Assembly: GCF_963576675.1 (NCBI RefSeq)
Contig: NC_088913.1
Location: 18,364,001-18,428,000, forward strand
Length of the DNA stretch: 64,000 nucleotides
Direction of reading: 5' to 3'
Source of the DNA: Euphorbia lathyris
Taxonomy: Eukaryota > Streptophyta > Magnoliopsida > Malpighiales > Euphorbiaceae
The position numbers were made by a program, and so were the translations under genes. Below, piece after piece: positions 34,686-46,141 of this stretch. Every line of letters starts with the position of its first letter. Within the stretch, counting starts at the first letter, position 1. The notes below the pieces were generated by a model. That model saw nothing but the letters and a program-made list of their open reading frames with translations. It was not told where the DNA came from and did no database searches.

Positions 34686-35532
34686 CCAAGAGGCATGAAT
34701 AAAGAAAAGTCTGTGAAGTCCACACACGTCCTTCAATTGTCGTTAGCCTTCTTTATCAGCACCACATTAGCAATCCATTTTTACATAGAGTACTTCGGCT
34801 ATATGCTGACAATCTAATAGTTTCTTTACTTTGGCCCTGATAACTTGTTGTTTATCCAATCTATGATTTCTCAGTTTTTGTTTGACAGGAGCGGCGTCCT
34901 TTTGGATATTCAATGAGTGCACCATAAGATCTAGCGATACTCTAGTTATATCAGTTGGAGACTATGAAAAGGCCTGAATGTTCATCTTCAGAGTGGAAAT
35001 TATGTCTGCCTCCGGTTGCTCTGGAATCTCCGAAACAATCTGAACAGATTTTCCTTCTCTAACCACACTGTCTCCCAATCCTCTATTGGCTTGGCTCTTT
35101 CACACTCTTCTTCCATATGATCATGTGTTGGCTTCATTTTTAACAAAGCCAAATAAGTTTCCTAGGCCACCACTTGGTTGCCTTGTGCCACTGTCATACC
35201 TTCTTTAGTTGGAGTCAGTGATAAGAGCGAACGCCCTATGATGATATTGTATGGCACCATCAAACTCTAATAAGAGCGGACGCCCTATGATGACATTGCA
35301 TGGCAACACCGAATCAATTACCAAAAACTCAGCCTTGGAATGCCACTTTACTGGCCCATCACCAATAGATTGCAAATATGCACTGCCCAGTAAAGGTACA
35401 AATTGACTAAAAATCCCTACCAATGGTGATAGAGTGGGAATCAATCGATCATGGTCAAGCTTTAATGCTTCGTATGCTTTTCTGGTAATGATGTTCCCAG
35501 AACTGCCCGTGCCAATGAATACCATACGAACC
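34686..35532 (-). pseudogene. Gypsy protease and RT N-terminus (element Z)
   Basis: Continuation of element Z, split off by the chromovirus. The protease frame (35525-35205) begins MVFIGTGSSGNIITRKAYEA; the catalytic Asp is replaced by Gly (GTGSS instead of DTGSS). It lies in the same frame as the Z gag at 53614-54312 once the inserted element is passed over. The RT start follows with stops (DAAPVKQKLRNHRLDKQQ near 34880, a damaged WLANVV strand near 34780) and ends at the Athila border. A 42-bp segment is duplicated at 35222-35300. Confidence 0.7.
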
Positions 35533-35537
35533 TTGTA

Positions 35538-36469
35538 TGTAACATCTCAATTTTGTGCATTTCATTTCATATAAACATATGCATTACATGACATTATTAG
35601 GAACATTAGAAGATAATATTTGCATTTTACATGTCATTATATCATTCAATACATATAAATAATATTAGGATAAGTGAAAGTATATGAAATAGATGTGCAA
35701 GTGTGTTTTAAAGTATAGGGACTAAATTGACTGAAACATATGTACACGATTGCATGAAACATAAATGGATGGCGTTGTGACATACCAGTTCAGTCACTGT
35801 TATGACTATTTGAATTTATATGGACTACATGGACCTATACGGTCAATATATGGACTACATGGACTTATACGGTCAATATTTGGACTACTTGGACCAATAC
35901 GGTCAATATTTGGACTACTTGGACCTAAAGGGTCAATACGTGGACTACTTAATTACATGGACCGAAACAAGATAATGTTATACATGTTACCTGTTATTTG
36001 ATCCCGGGTAGTGACTGGCTGGTGGTGTCACAACATTAATAAAACAGTTCATTCATTTGCATTTGTATGACTTGGGTGTGAGACTTGTTTACGTGATTGT
36101 GTGTGATTGGTATTCATTGATTGTTTATATTCACTAAGTTGCGACTCATATAAATCGCTAAATTTTCCAGCTAGTTGGAGTGAAGGTTAGATTGGGACTT
36201 TAGACGCTTAAAGAACTGTAGATTCCATGGATGAAAGGTCGATCTGCTGGGTTTCGTCTCACACTCTCTCCTCTCATTATAAGCATGTAGAATAAGTAAA
36301 CTTTTGGACTATATAAGTTTGTAGACTGTATGTATAAAGACATATATATATATATGTATATATTAACGTGTATATGTTTGATATACCTACGAGTATAAGT
36401 TGATAATATATGCTTTTATCTAATGAATAGCTTTAATTTAAAAAAAAATTATACGTCTAGGTTGTTACA
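35538..36469 (+). repeat. Chromovirus 5' LTR, internally deleted
   Basis: 932 bp. Against the 3' LTR it lacks the stretch corresponding to about 52172-52878. The missing part holds an AAT microsatellite and the purine-rich stretch that probably lies at the transcript start, so promoter function is doubtful. The 30-bp repeats at 35821-35951 are kept. Confidence 0.9.
35821..35951 (+). repeat. 30-bp tandem repeat, 4.4 copies
   Basis: Units of 30 bp (TGGACTACATGGACC then TATACGGTCAATATA) at 35821, 35851, 35881 and 35911 plus a partial one. The same array is in the 3' LTR at 52966-53096. The open frame across it is a by-product of the period of 30. Confidence 0.92.
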
Positions 36470-36474
36470 TTTAG

Positions 36475-36486
36475 TGGTATCAGAGC
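36475..36486 (+). promoter_or_regulatory. Chromovirus primer binding site (tRNA-iMet)
   Basis: TGGTATCAGAGC five bases after the LTR end, complementary to initiator Met tRNA. Confidence 0.9.
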
Positions 36487-36492
36487 AGGAAT

Positions 36493-37626
36493 ATGACCTT
36501 AGGGACATACATAAGCATACATTGCATGACATACATATCAGTTGTTTATAATATGATATTACAATCATATAGGTTAGAAGAAGTTGGAGAGCAGAATAGA
36601 AATGAAAATGAAATGAGGAGAGAGGAACCAGTCAGACCACCTTCTGTAGGAGCACCAATTAATAATCCACTAGCATCAGCATCACCTGGACATTCTCATG
36701 CATCAAATGTACACTATCAAGCTCCTCCTCATAGACAGATACAAGAACCAGTGGTTCCAAGGGAAAGACGATTCGATAAACTGAAAAAGCAGGGTGCTGA
36801 AGAATTCACCGGTACCACAGATCCTACACAAGCAGAAAGATGGTTGAAGAGATTGGAAAGAGTTTTCAATTTGATGAAGTGCACACCTGAAGAAAAGTTT
36901 GATTATGGTGTATTTTTACTCCAGGGAGATGCATATGACTGGTGGGAAACTATTCCTAATAGCACTGTTCAGCCTCCTGTGTTGACATGGGATGACTTTG
37001 TCCGTGAGTTTCGTAATAATTATATGCCAGAGGTGTATGTAGATGACAAAAGGAGGGAATTTATGAATCTGAAACAGGAAAGAATGACAGTGGCTGAATA
37101 TGAAGTCAAATTTAATCAATTGTCAGCTTATGTTCCTTCCTTGGTGGCTACAGAAAAAGACAAATGCAAGAAGTTTGAGGAAGGTTTGAAATTTGAAATT
37201 CGAAGTAAAATTACAGCTTCGGATCTCGAAACCTATCAGAAACTAAAAGCTGCAGCTATTAGAGGTGAAAGGTTGGAAAAAGAAAGAATTGATTTCCAAG
37301 CCAAAAGGGGTTATAGTCATTCTAGTGCTGGGCAGAGTAACAAGTTTATCAAACGTCAAGCTAATTCATCTCCTTCACAATCAAATGCTAGAGGTGGATA
37401 TTCTGCAAATAGAGGGGGAAGAATGAGTGCTCCATCTTATTCAAGACAGAGTCAAAGGCAAAGCTCAGTATTGAAATCAGCTTGTAATACATGTGGAAGA
37501 TATCATGAGGGAGAATGTAGGAAATTGACTGGGGGATGTTTCTTTTGTGGTTCCTTAGATCATTTGTTCCGTGATTGTCCAAAAAGGGGAGTATCTAACA
37601 GACAAGGTTCAGAGGCTACAGTATAG
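36493..37626 (+). pseudogene. Chromovirus gag
   Basis: The first 377 codons of the gag-pol frame. The ATG at 36493 lies 6 nt after the primer site; the true start may be further in. The Retrotrans_gag core runs from about residue 100 to 200 (FTGTTDPTQAERWLKRLERV, YDWWETI, FRNNYMPEVY). A CCHC knuckle CFFCGSLDHLFRDC lies near residue 350. The protein would form the virus-like particle and bind RNA. It ends with TAG at 37624-37626 where pol continues in the same frame, so this stop is a mutation (CAG to TAG fits) and not a normal gag end. Confidence 0.88.
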
Positions 37627-40600
37627 AATACAAGGGCGAGTGGGGTTGTTATGCCAGCAAATAGAGGTAGAGGTAGAGGAGCAAAAATGAATACTGCTAG
37701 AGGCATTGGTAGATCTGAAGCTCAGAGTTCTAGACCACAAACTCAACTTCGGGCATTTGCTTTCAATAGACATGAAGCCATTGCTGCACCACAAGTTCTG
37801 ACAGGTAAACTTTCGATTTGCAATCTAGAAGCTTATGCATTAATTGATTCTGGATCCTCTCATTCATTTATATCATCGAATTTGGCATCACATTTGCATA
37901 TAGATTGTGAATCCTTGGGGTTTGATTTAAATGTGGGGACTCCATTAGGAGAGTTTGTGATAGTAAATCAGGTGTATCAGAATTGTTTGATTTAAATTGG
38001 CTCGGCAGAATTGAGTGCAGACTTGATATTGCTGAATATTAGAGAATTTGATGTGATACTGGGTATGGATTGGTTGTCAAAGCATCATGCAACTGTTAAA
38101 TGTTTCACTAAGGAGGTTATTTTTGAGCCACCGGATCAACCAAAAGTTATCTTTCAAGGGGACCGTCAGCTTGTACCAACTTGTTTAATCTCTACCGTCA
38201 GTGCTTTTCGTTTAATGAAGGGTGGATGCAAAGCATATTTGGCGCATGTTATTGATACCAAAGCAACAGATGTATCACTTGAGAATATTCCCGTGGTAAA
38301 TGAATTTCCAGATGTATTTTCTTCAGACTTGCCGGGTATACCTCCTAGTCGAGAAGCAGAGTTTACAATTGATTTGATTCTAGGAACTACACCAATTTCT
38401 ATCTCACCTTATAGAATGGCGCCAGTTGAATTAAAGGAGTTGAAAACACAATTACAAGAACTACTTGATAAGGGGTTTATCCGACCGAGTGTGTCCCCGT
38501 GGGGTGCTCCAGTTTTGTTTGTCAAGAAAAAAGATGGCACAATGCGATTATGTATTGACTATAGACAATTGAATCGGGTCACCGTGAAGAATAAATATCC
38601 TTTACCATGAATAGATGAACTATTTGATCAGTTGCAGGGAGCACGGGTATTCTCAAAAATAGACTTGAGATCGGGGTATCATCAACTCAAAATTTCAGAA
38701 CCAGATGTTCCAAAGACGGCTTTCCGAACTCAATATGGGCATTATGAATTTCTTATGATGCCGTTTGGGTTGACAAATGCACCAGCAGCTTTTATGGCAT
38801 TAATGAATAAGGAATTTCAAAAGTACCTTGACAAGTTTGTTATTGTTTTCATTGATGACATACTTGTGTATTCAAAGAGCAAAGAGGAGCACGAACATCA
38901 TTTAAAAATTGTGTTGCAGATATTGAAGGAAAAGCAGTTGTATGCAAAATTTAGCAAATGTGAATTCTGGATGGATCATGTTTTATTTCTAGGACATGTG
39001 ATTTCAGGTCAGGGTATACAGGTAGATCCTAAGAAGATTGAAGCAGTAGTTAATTGGGAAGCACCGAAGTCTGTAGCAGAAGTAAGAAGTTTTCTGGGGT
39101 TAGCTGGATACTATAGACGTTTTGTTGATGGGTTTTCTGTTATTGCTGCTCCATTGACTAAACTATTATGAAAGAACATTTCATTTCAGTGGACAGATGC
39201 TTGTCAGAAAAGTTTTGAGGAGTTAAAAAGACGATTGACTTCTGCTCCAATTTTGACGATTCCTTCTGGCTCGGGAGGATTTGTGGTATATAGTGATGCA
39301 TCTCATCAAGGTTTAGGGTGTGTTCTAATGCAACATGGTAAGGTAATTGCATATGCATCGAGACAATTAAAACCGTATGAATTATCTTATCCAGTGCATG
39401 ATTTAGAACTTGCTGCTGTGGTGTTTGCTTTAAAGATTTGGCGACATTATTTGTATAGAGAAACATTTCAAATTTTTACTAATCACAAAAGTTTGAAATA
39501 TTTGATGAGTCAAAAAGAATTAAATATGAGACAGCGAAGATGGTTGGAATTGTTAAAGGATTATGATTGCACAATAGAGTATCATCCTGGAAAAGCGAAT
39601 GTGGTAGCAGATGCTTTAAGCAGAAAACCTGGTAGTGTTTTGGCTCATGTTCAAGTATCTACATTTCCTTATTTGGTGCAACTACGTGCTATGAATGTTG
39701 AGTTAGATTTGAATGAGAATGGAGTTATGTTGGCCAACTTTAAGGTGAGACTAGTGTTACATGATAGAATCAAGGAAGCCCAAGTCCAGGATCCACAGTT
39801 CAAGGAAATAATGGAAAGTGTAGAACAGGGGAAAAGTACTAACTTTGCAGTTGAAAATGGTACTTTGATGATAGAACAAAGAATTTGTGTGCCAAATGTA
39901 GATAATATACGTAAGGAGATTCTAGAAGAGGCTCATACTGCTCCATATGCCATGCATCCTGGAATGACAAAGATGTACAATACCTTGCGGCCTCATTTTT
40001 GGTGGCCTAGAATGAAAAAAGATGTGGCAGAATATGTTTCTAAATGTCTAACATGTCAGCAGATAAAAATAGAACATCAGGCTCCAATTGGAAAACTACA
40101 GCCATTATCTATACCAGTCTGGAAATGGGAAAGGGTAACTATGGATTTTGTTTATGGACTACCAAAGACTCCAAGCAAGAATGATGCTGTTTGGGTAATT
40201 GTGGATCGGTTAACAAAGTCGGCTCACTTTTTACCTATACGGTGGGGTTGTTCACTTGAGAATTTGGCTAAGAAGTACGTGAATGAGATTGTCAGATTAC
40301 ATGGGGTGCCAGTATCTATTGTATCAGATAGAGACCCACGATTCACATCTCACTTTTGGACGAGTTTATAACATGCTCTGGGTACAAGGTTAAATTTTAG
40401 CACTGCATTTCATCCTCAAACTGACGGGCAATCTAAAAGAACAATTCAGACATTAGAAGATATGCTTCGAGCTTGTGTTCTAGAGTTCAAAGGTGCGTGG
40501 GATGAATATATTGCTTTGATAGAATTTGCTTATAATAATCATTATCATAGCAGTATAGGAATGGCACCGTATGAGGCATTATATGGAAGAAAATGTAGAA

Positions 40601-41265
40601 GTCCTATTTATTGGGACGAAGAAGGCATGCGTGTTTTAGAAGGTCCTGGGATTGTGCAAGATGCAATGGAGAAAGTGAAGGTAATCAGAAGCAGACTTAA
40701 AGCAGCCCAAGACAGACAGAAAAGTTATGCAGATCAGCATAGAAGAGAGATGGAATTTGATGTAGGAGAGAAAGTATTTCTTCGAGTATCACCTTGGAAA
40801 GGCGTGATAAGATTTGGAAAGAAAGGAAAATTAAGTCCAATGTACATCAGACCGTATGAAATTCTTGAAAAAGTTGGTCCTCTTGCTTACAGATTAGCAT
40901 TACCTCTAGAGTTAGCTCAAATTCATGATGTTTTTCATGTAAGTATGCTCAGAAGATACCGATCAGATCCTACACATATAATAAATGATTAAGGAGTTGA
41001 AGTTGCTGATAATCTCAGTTATGTAGAAGAGCCAGTGGAAGTTATTGGGTATAAAACAAAACAGTTATGAAATAAAGAGATACCATTGGTTAAGATTCTG
41101 TGGAGAAGTCATTCAGTAGAAGAAGCTACATGGGAAATAGATGAAAGGATGAGGAAAGAATATCCATACTTGTTTCACGAATCAGGTAATGAATTTCGAG
41201 GTCGAAATTCTTTAAACAGAGGGAGAAATGTAACATCTCAATTTTGTGCATTTCATTTCATATAA
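37627..41265 (+). pseudogene. Chromovirus pol: protease, RT, RNase H, integrase, chromodomain
   Basis: One continuous frame with gag. Protease: LIDSGSSHSFIS near 37845. [22 protein letters not shown] near 38500 and an intact FIDDILVYS near 38855. RNase [15 protein letters not shown] near 39285. Integrase: zinc part with CLTCQQIK near 40050, core with DFVYGLPKT and SDRDPRFTS. The C-terminus (about 41010-41180) ends VKILWRSHSVEEATWE, a chromodomain-type end that would guide insertion to heterochromatin. Stops at 37993, 38608, 39169, 40369, 40990 and 41068 break it, each explained by C to T in CAA or CGA. No frameshift is seen. The frame ends with TAA at 41263-41265, 37 nt inside the 3' LTR. Confidence 0.9.
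41214..41228 (+). promoter_or_regulatory. Chromovirus polypurine tract
   Basis: Purine-rich AAACAGAGGGAGAAA directly before the 3' LTR, lying within the end of the pol frame. Confidence 0.7.
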
Positions 41266-41358
41266 ACATATGCATTACATGACATTATTAGGAACATTAG
41301 AAGATAATATTTGCATTTTACATGTCATTATATCATTAAATACATATAAATAATAATA
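41229..41358 (+). repeat. Chromovirus 3' LTR, segment 1
   Basis: First 130 bp, matching 35538 onward. It ends with ATAATAATA (41350-41358), the target duplication of the Mutator-like element. Confidence 0.9.
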
Positions 41359-42424
41359 GGGTAAATTCTAAAAAAAACCCTTGTGGTTTGATGTTATTCC
41401 AAAAAAACCCTTGTGGTTTGTTATTACAAAAAAAAGGACTGTGGTTTGCGCCGTTACCCGAAAAAACGGAAATTGGCTTAACAACGTTAAAGTGCTGACG
41501 TGAAACAAGGGTAAAACGGGAAAATCGATTTATTTTTTATTTTTTTCCTCTTCTCTCTCCTCCTTCATCTTCTTCCTTCTCCCTTCTTCTTATTCCTTCT
41601 TCTTCTTCTTCCTTCTCTCCTCCTCCTTCTTCCTTCTTCCTTCTCTCCTCCTTCTTCCTTCTTCTTCTTCTTCTTTTTTTCTATTCTTTTTTTAAAAAAA
41701 AATTCCCTTACTCGAAGAAATCTGGAATTTTCCCGAAATCTGGAAATTTTCCAGATTTCTTCGGAAATCTGGAATTCCAGAAATCTGGAAAATTTCCAGA
41801 TTTCCAGAAATCTGGAAAATTTCCAGATTTCCAGAAATCTGGACAGATTTTCGTAAATCTGGAAATTTCCGAAACTTAAAAAAAAAAGAAGGAAGAAGAA
41901 GAGGGATGAAGAAGAAGAAGAAGAAGGGAGGAGGGGAGAAGAAGGAAGAAGAAGAAGAAGAAGGAAGATGAGAGAAGAAGAAAGAAGAAGAAGAAGAAGA
42001 AGAAGAAGAAGAAGAAGAAGAAGGAAGAGGAGAGAAGAAGAAAGAAGAAGAAGAAGAAGAAGAAGAGAGAAGAAGAAGGAAGAGGAGAGAAGAAGAAGAA
42101 AGAAGAGGAGAGAAGAAGAAGAAGAAGAAGAAGAAGAAGAAGGAGGAGGAGGAGAAGAAGAAGAAGAAGAGTAAGAAGAAGAAGAAGAAGAGGAGGGAGA
42201 AGGAAGAAAAAAGAGGAGAGAGAAGAGGGAAAAAAATAAAAAAATAAAAAAAATTCCATTTTCCCGTTTTACCCCTGTGCCACGTCAGCACTTTAACAGT
42301 GTTAAGCCAATTTCCGTTTTTTGGGTAACGGCGCAAACCACATTCCTTTTTTTTTGTAATAACAAACCACAATGATTTTTTTGGAACAACATCAAACCAC
42401 ATGGGTTTTTTTTGGAATTTACCC
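41359..42424. mobile_element. Mutator-like non-autonomous foldback element
   Basis: 1066 bp with terminal inverted repeats of about 190 bp at roughly 90 % identity (41359-41550 and 42230-42424), starting GGGTAAATTC and ending GGAATTTACCC. A 9-bp direct repeat ATAATAATA flanks it (41350-41358 and 42425-42433), the TSD length of Mutator-like elements, though the site is itself a triplet repeat. Inside are a pyrimidine-rich arm (41540-41690), a core of repeated AAATCTGG/CCAGATTT 8-mers (41715-41870) and a purine-rich GAA arm (41880-42230). The two arms are complementary, so the whole element could fold on itself. There is no transposase; long frames here are low-complexity artefacts. Confidence 0.82.
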
Positions 42425-42447
42425 ATAATAATATTAGGATAAGTGAA
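42425..42447 (+). repeat. Chromovirus 3' LTR, segment 2
   Basis: A 23-bp piece of LTR between the Mutator-like element and Copia C, starting with the 9-bp TSD and ending with GTGAA (42443-42447), the TSD of Copia C. Confidence 0.85.
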
Positions 42448-44528
42448 TGTTGGGGTTTAGTGTCCTATAGACAATTGTTCTAGGATACAAACTTAATGTA
42501 AATATATTGTTTTTTATATCATTTGTTTAATGAGATATATGTTTTATAACTATATAAAGGCAATCCCTTTTAAGCGCTAAATAAAGTCTAATAAAAGGAA
42601 ATCCGTAAGTTTATTTAAAGTGATTATAAAGTGTTCATACAAGCATGAAGTGAGACAAAATTCTATAGTAAACTGATAAACTTAAAACCACCCCAAGTCA
42701 AGTGATATGTTTGGGATTGACATATCACAGTTGAGACTTGTATGTAACAATGTCTTCTATCCGACAGAAAGCTGATCTCACAAGCTTCATATATACAGAT
42801 ATCTGGACAGTTACATAGATCCGATGAAACGTTGTTCATTAGGATTGGGGATCCGATTTGAGATAACAGGATGGGTAGATTCATCCTTGTCACCTGTTCA
42901 TCTCATTGGTATTAATAGGTATAACTAATCCTCAGACTCAAAGGAATATTAATTGGTATTCTGGATTACGGAATGTGATGCTTTGACTCTGGTGTAACAC
43001 GATCCTTAACAGAGATGACTCTGGGGTGTGAACAGTAGACGTTGGGTATCACAGGAAGTAATTGCGGAGTTGTTATATATTGGATTGAGCATTTATCACT
43101 CCCGATAAATGGGAGATACATCCATGGATCGCTTGTGGAAGACTCGACTCTAAATCCTTGCAAGGTGATAGCTTAAGAGTAAGAAATACAGATTTCACTT
43201 AACCTATCTTTTTGAGTTGACTCGGCCTGTACAAGTAAAACGAACGTCTCGCTATATGTGACTTGACATCACCCATAGTCATAAGATTCAGTTCAAGGAT
43301 GTAGTTGATAAAGGATCGAATTATATTGTAACTAATACGGAAAGGTTAACGACAGAATCAACCTGTCTTCTCATAGCTTTAGGGGAATGATTACGGACTT
43401 GCTAATCACATACTCTGTACATCATTCCGTTATGAAAAGATTAAATATAATTCTTTGAAAATTAATTTAATAACGTTGCATACGGCTAGAAGCAATAAGA
43501 ACCTAATGGATCACACATAAGACTTGGAACCTAAAAGAGAGATAGATATTAATTAATTGATAGAAGCCCAATTGAGCCCAATAAGGCCCATGGACATAAG
43601 GGGGTCGAAATTCATGTAATGATATACATGAATAATTAATTTGATTTTGTTAATCCTAATTAGATTAGGAATATGAATTAAATTAATTAAGAGATAATTA
43701 AGTTAGGAGTTTTAATTAGATTAATATACTCCTATTATTATCCAATAAGGTTATTATTATTATCCTTAATATATTAGATATATAGTGAGATAATAATTAG
43801 GAATTCTATTCCGAATGGAATTCCTATTCAGTAACCTAATTCTATCTAACTAGGGATTAGATACAAGAGATTATAAATACCCCTTCCTTGAGATTTTCGA
43901 AATCCAAGCAAGCCATACCCTACTTGTGATTTTCGAAATTCACCTAGTCCAAGAGAGAGAAAATTCGACACCCCTAGTTCGAGGACGAGATTTCTCTACG
44001 GCTTCGTTTGATCAATTGATTTCATCTATTTCTTTTATCCTTGATCTTGTGTTGATTAATTAGAGACAATCTACTTTGGTTGCTATTCAACGGTTGATAC
44101 TAAATTAATCTTCCCGTGTTTTATTTCGTGTTTGGGAACTCGAAGAAGAAAAACAAACAAAAGGGAGAAATTCGTTTTACTACTCCTACATTAGGTCAGT
44201 TCACGATTTCGCGGATTCCTGGAGATTGAACCGTCGGATCGTCGCGATTTTTGGACAGGAGCTTCTAGACATATTCTTCCACGTTTCCACCGAAGGGATT
44301 ATCGTTCGGAGGTCTTGAAGGTCTGTTTCGGATAGGGGGAGATTGGTAGACAGTTTCTATCTCTTTTGAAGTTGTGGGCACTTCGTTTGCAACGGTAGAT
44401 AGAACTTCTAAAAGGTATTTCTTCTTATCCTTCTTTATATGAAATAACGGTTAACGGATCTTGTGGTTAAATGGAAATAGGTTAAAATTTTATATTTCCG
44501 CTGCTATACCTTAGCCTAATTTCCAATA
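42448..44528 (+). repeat. Copia C 5' LTR
   Basis: 2081 bp with TATA box TATAAATA at 43872-43879. The terminal CA of the 3' LTR is TA here (a C to T change). Confidence 0.95.
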
Positions 44529-44529
44529 G

Positions 44530-44542
44530 TGGTATCAGAGCC
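44530..44542 (+). promoter_or_regulatory. Copia C primer binding site (tRNA-iMet)
   Basis: TGGTATCAGAGCC, one base after the LTR. Confidence 0.92.
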
Positions 44543-46141
44543 ATCGTTAAATCCGTTATTTCATATATGAAAATTTAGAAGTTTTTCAATAGGATTGAAT
44601 AAATATTTATAGTTAGGATTAATTAACAAATTGTTTTGATTAATTAATTCTAAGGATAAATAAGTTTTAATTAATTGTTAATTAAAATAGACTATGCTTA
44701 TGTTCCTAATTATTTTGGTTGATAATCATGATAACGAAATCTATTAGTTTTATAGTTAGATTGATAAAATCAGTCTTATTAATTCTAAAGATAAAACAGA
44801 AATCTATAGTAGTTTTTCCTATTTTCTGAAAATCGTTTTAAAACCGTTTTAGAACTGATATATATATATATTTAAAATCGTTTTTATATTTAAATATATA
44901 TGTTTCAGAAATTGATAGTTTTCTGTTTTGATTATCGAATGAAAATTTGTTTAAAAGTTTGTTTTACCAATTTGTAAATCAAAATGTTAAATGAATTAAA
45001 ATCAAAATAATTGGGACGTGCATAATTAAAGTTTTGTATAGTTATATTAATCTAAAAAATTAATATAAAAGATACGAAACTATTAGAAGTAAAATTGGAT
45101 GGAAGTTAATTTGATAAGTTAATTTGATTAACATAAATATTGCATAAGATAGTTATGTAATCAACCAATTAAATTTATTTAATTGAGTCTGTGCATGTTT
45201 GGAGTTATGGACATATTTGGACCCTCTTTTAGTCTTTTGGTATTTTTGAAATAGGGCCTGCGAGTCCTGCCTTTCTACTATCTATTGTAATTTCTCCTCT
45301 CATCTAATTCCCTTGAATTCAATTGAAGTTTTCCTTAGTAGTATAGAAATTAATATGTAAGTTCAAGGCGCCATGGAGAAGACGGAGGACCTAAAGAGAA
45401 ATATGTAATAGTTAGTATTTCCTTAGGTTTGCCCTTTTATTCCGTCTCTGGCTCGACGGAATAATTTAGATGATATGCCCATAACGCCAATGTATGTGAA
45501 TGTATGTGTCTGATGTATGCTAAAGCAAATCAAGACTAAGTTAGATTATGAGACCTAAAATAAAATCCCTCATTAAAAAGTTAAGTAAATAAACAAGTTA
45601 TTAAAATCGGTTGCCCCTCCCTAATAATATAAGTGCTGAGGGCCTTTGGGTTGTTGAGTAAACTCAAGCTCGGGGTCCTTTCGGTAACACCTGAATGATC
45701 GAAAATCATTTTTCATGAATATGGGGTAATACTTAAATTAGATTATGATAATTGGATGAGTAAACTCATGTTGTCATAAACTAATGGGCAAGACGGTTGG
45801 GATTAATATGAATAGCATATTAGTTACTAATGTGGTTAGTAACCCAATAACCTAGGAATCACATTAAAGATGTGATTGATTACATGAATCTACCTAATGA
45901 ATGAGACTAGCTTGTTGAGTAAACTCAAGGTGAAATCTCAGGAGTTAGGATCCTAGCTCACTAAAGGATTTGTGAAATTCTTCGAATTAATATGGAGGGC
46001 TATTACTTTGGCAAAATAGTGGGAGCAATCTAAAATAAACTAAAAGGCCTATAATTTTAGATTGATATACTTTAAGCAAATGAATGACATACGTTTACTC
46101 TTTCTCACTCTCAGGTTTAAATTAAACCCACTCTTATAATC
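44543..46141 (+). other. Copia C leader
   Basis: 1.6 kb of AT-rich untranslated leader. At about 44860-44906 it has an AT-rich inverted repeat (ATATATATTTAAA with TTTAAATATATAT), in the relative position where Copia B has its hairpin array. No frame is supported. Confidence 0.65.

Noticed and set aside
35821..35951. Regular 30-bp repeats, considered as a CRISPR-like array
   Set aside because: The units are contiguous tandem copies without spacers, in a plant LTR, and occur in both LTRs.
41692..42426. A 244-codon Ser/Phe-rich frame and an Arg/Glu-rich frame on the other strand
   Set aside because: Both are translations of the GAA/CTT microsatellite arms of the foldback element; there is no domain or coding signature.
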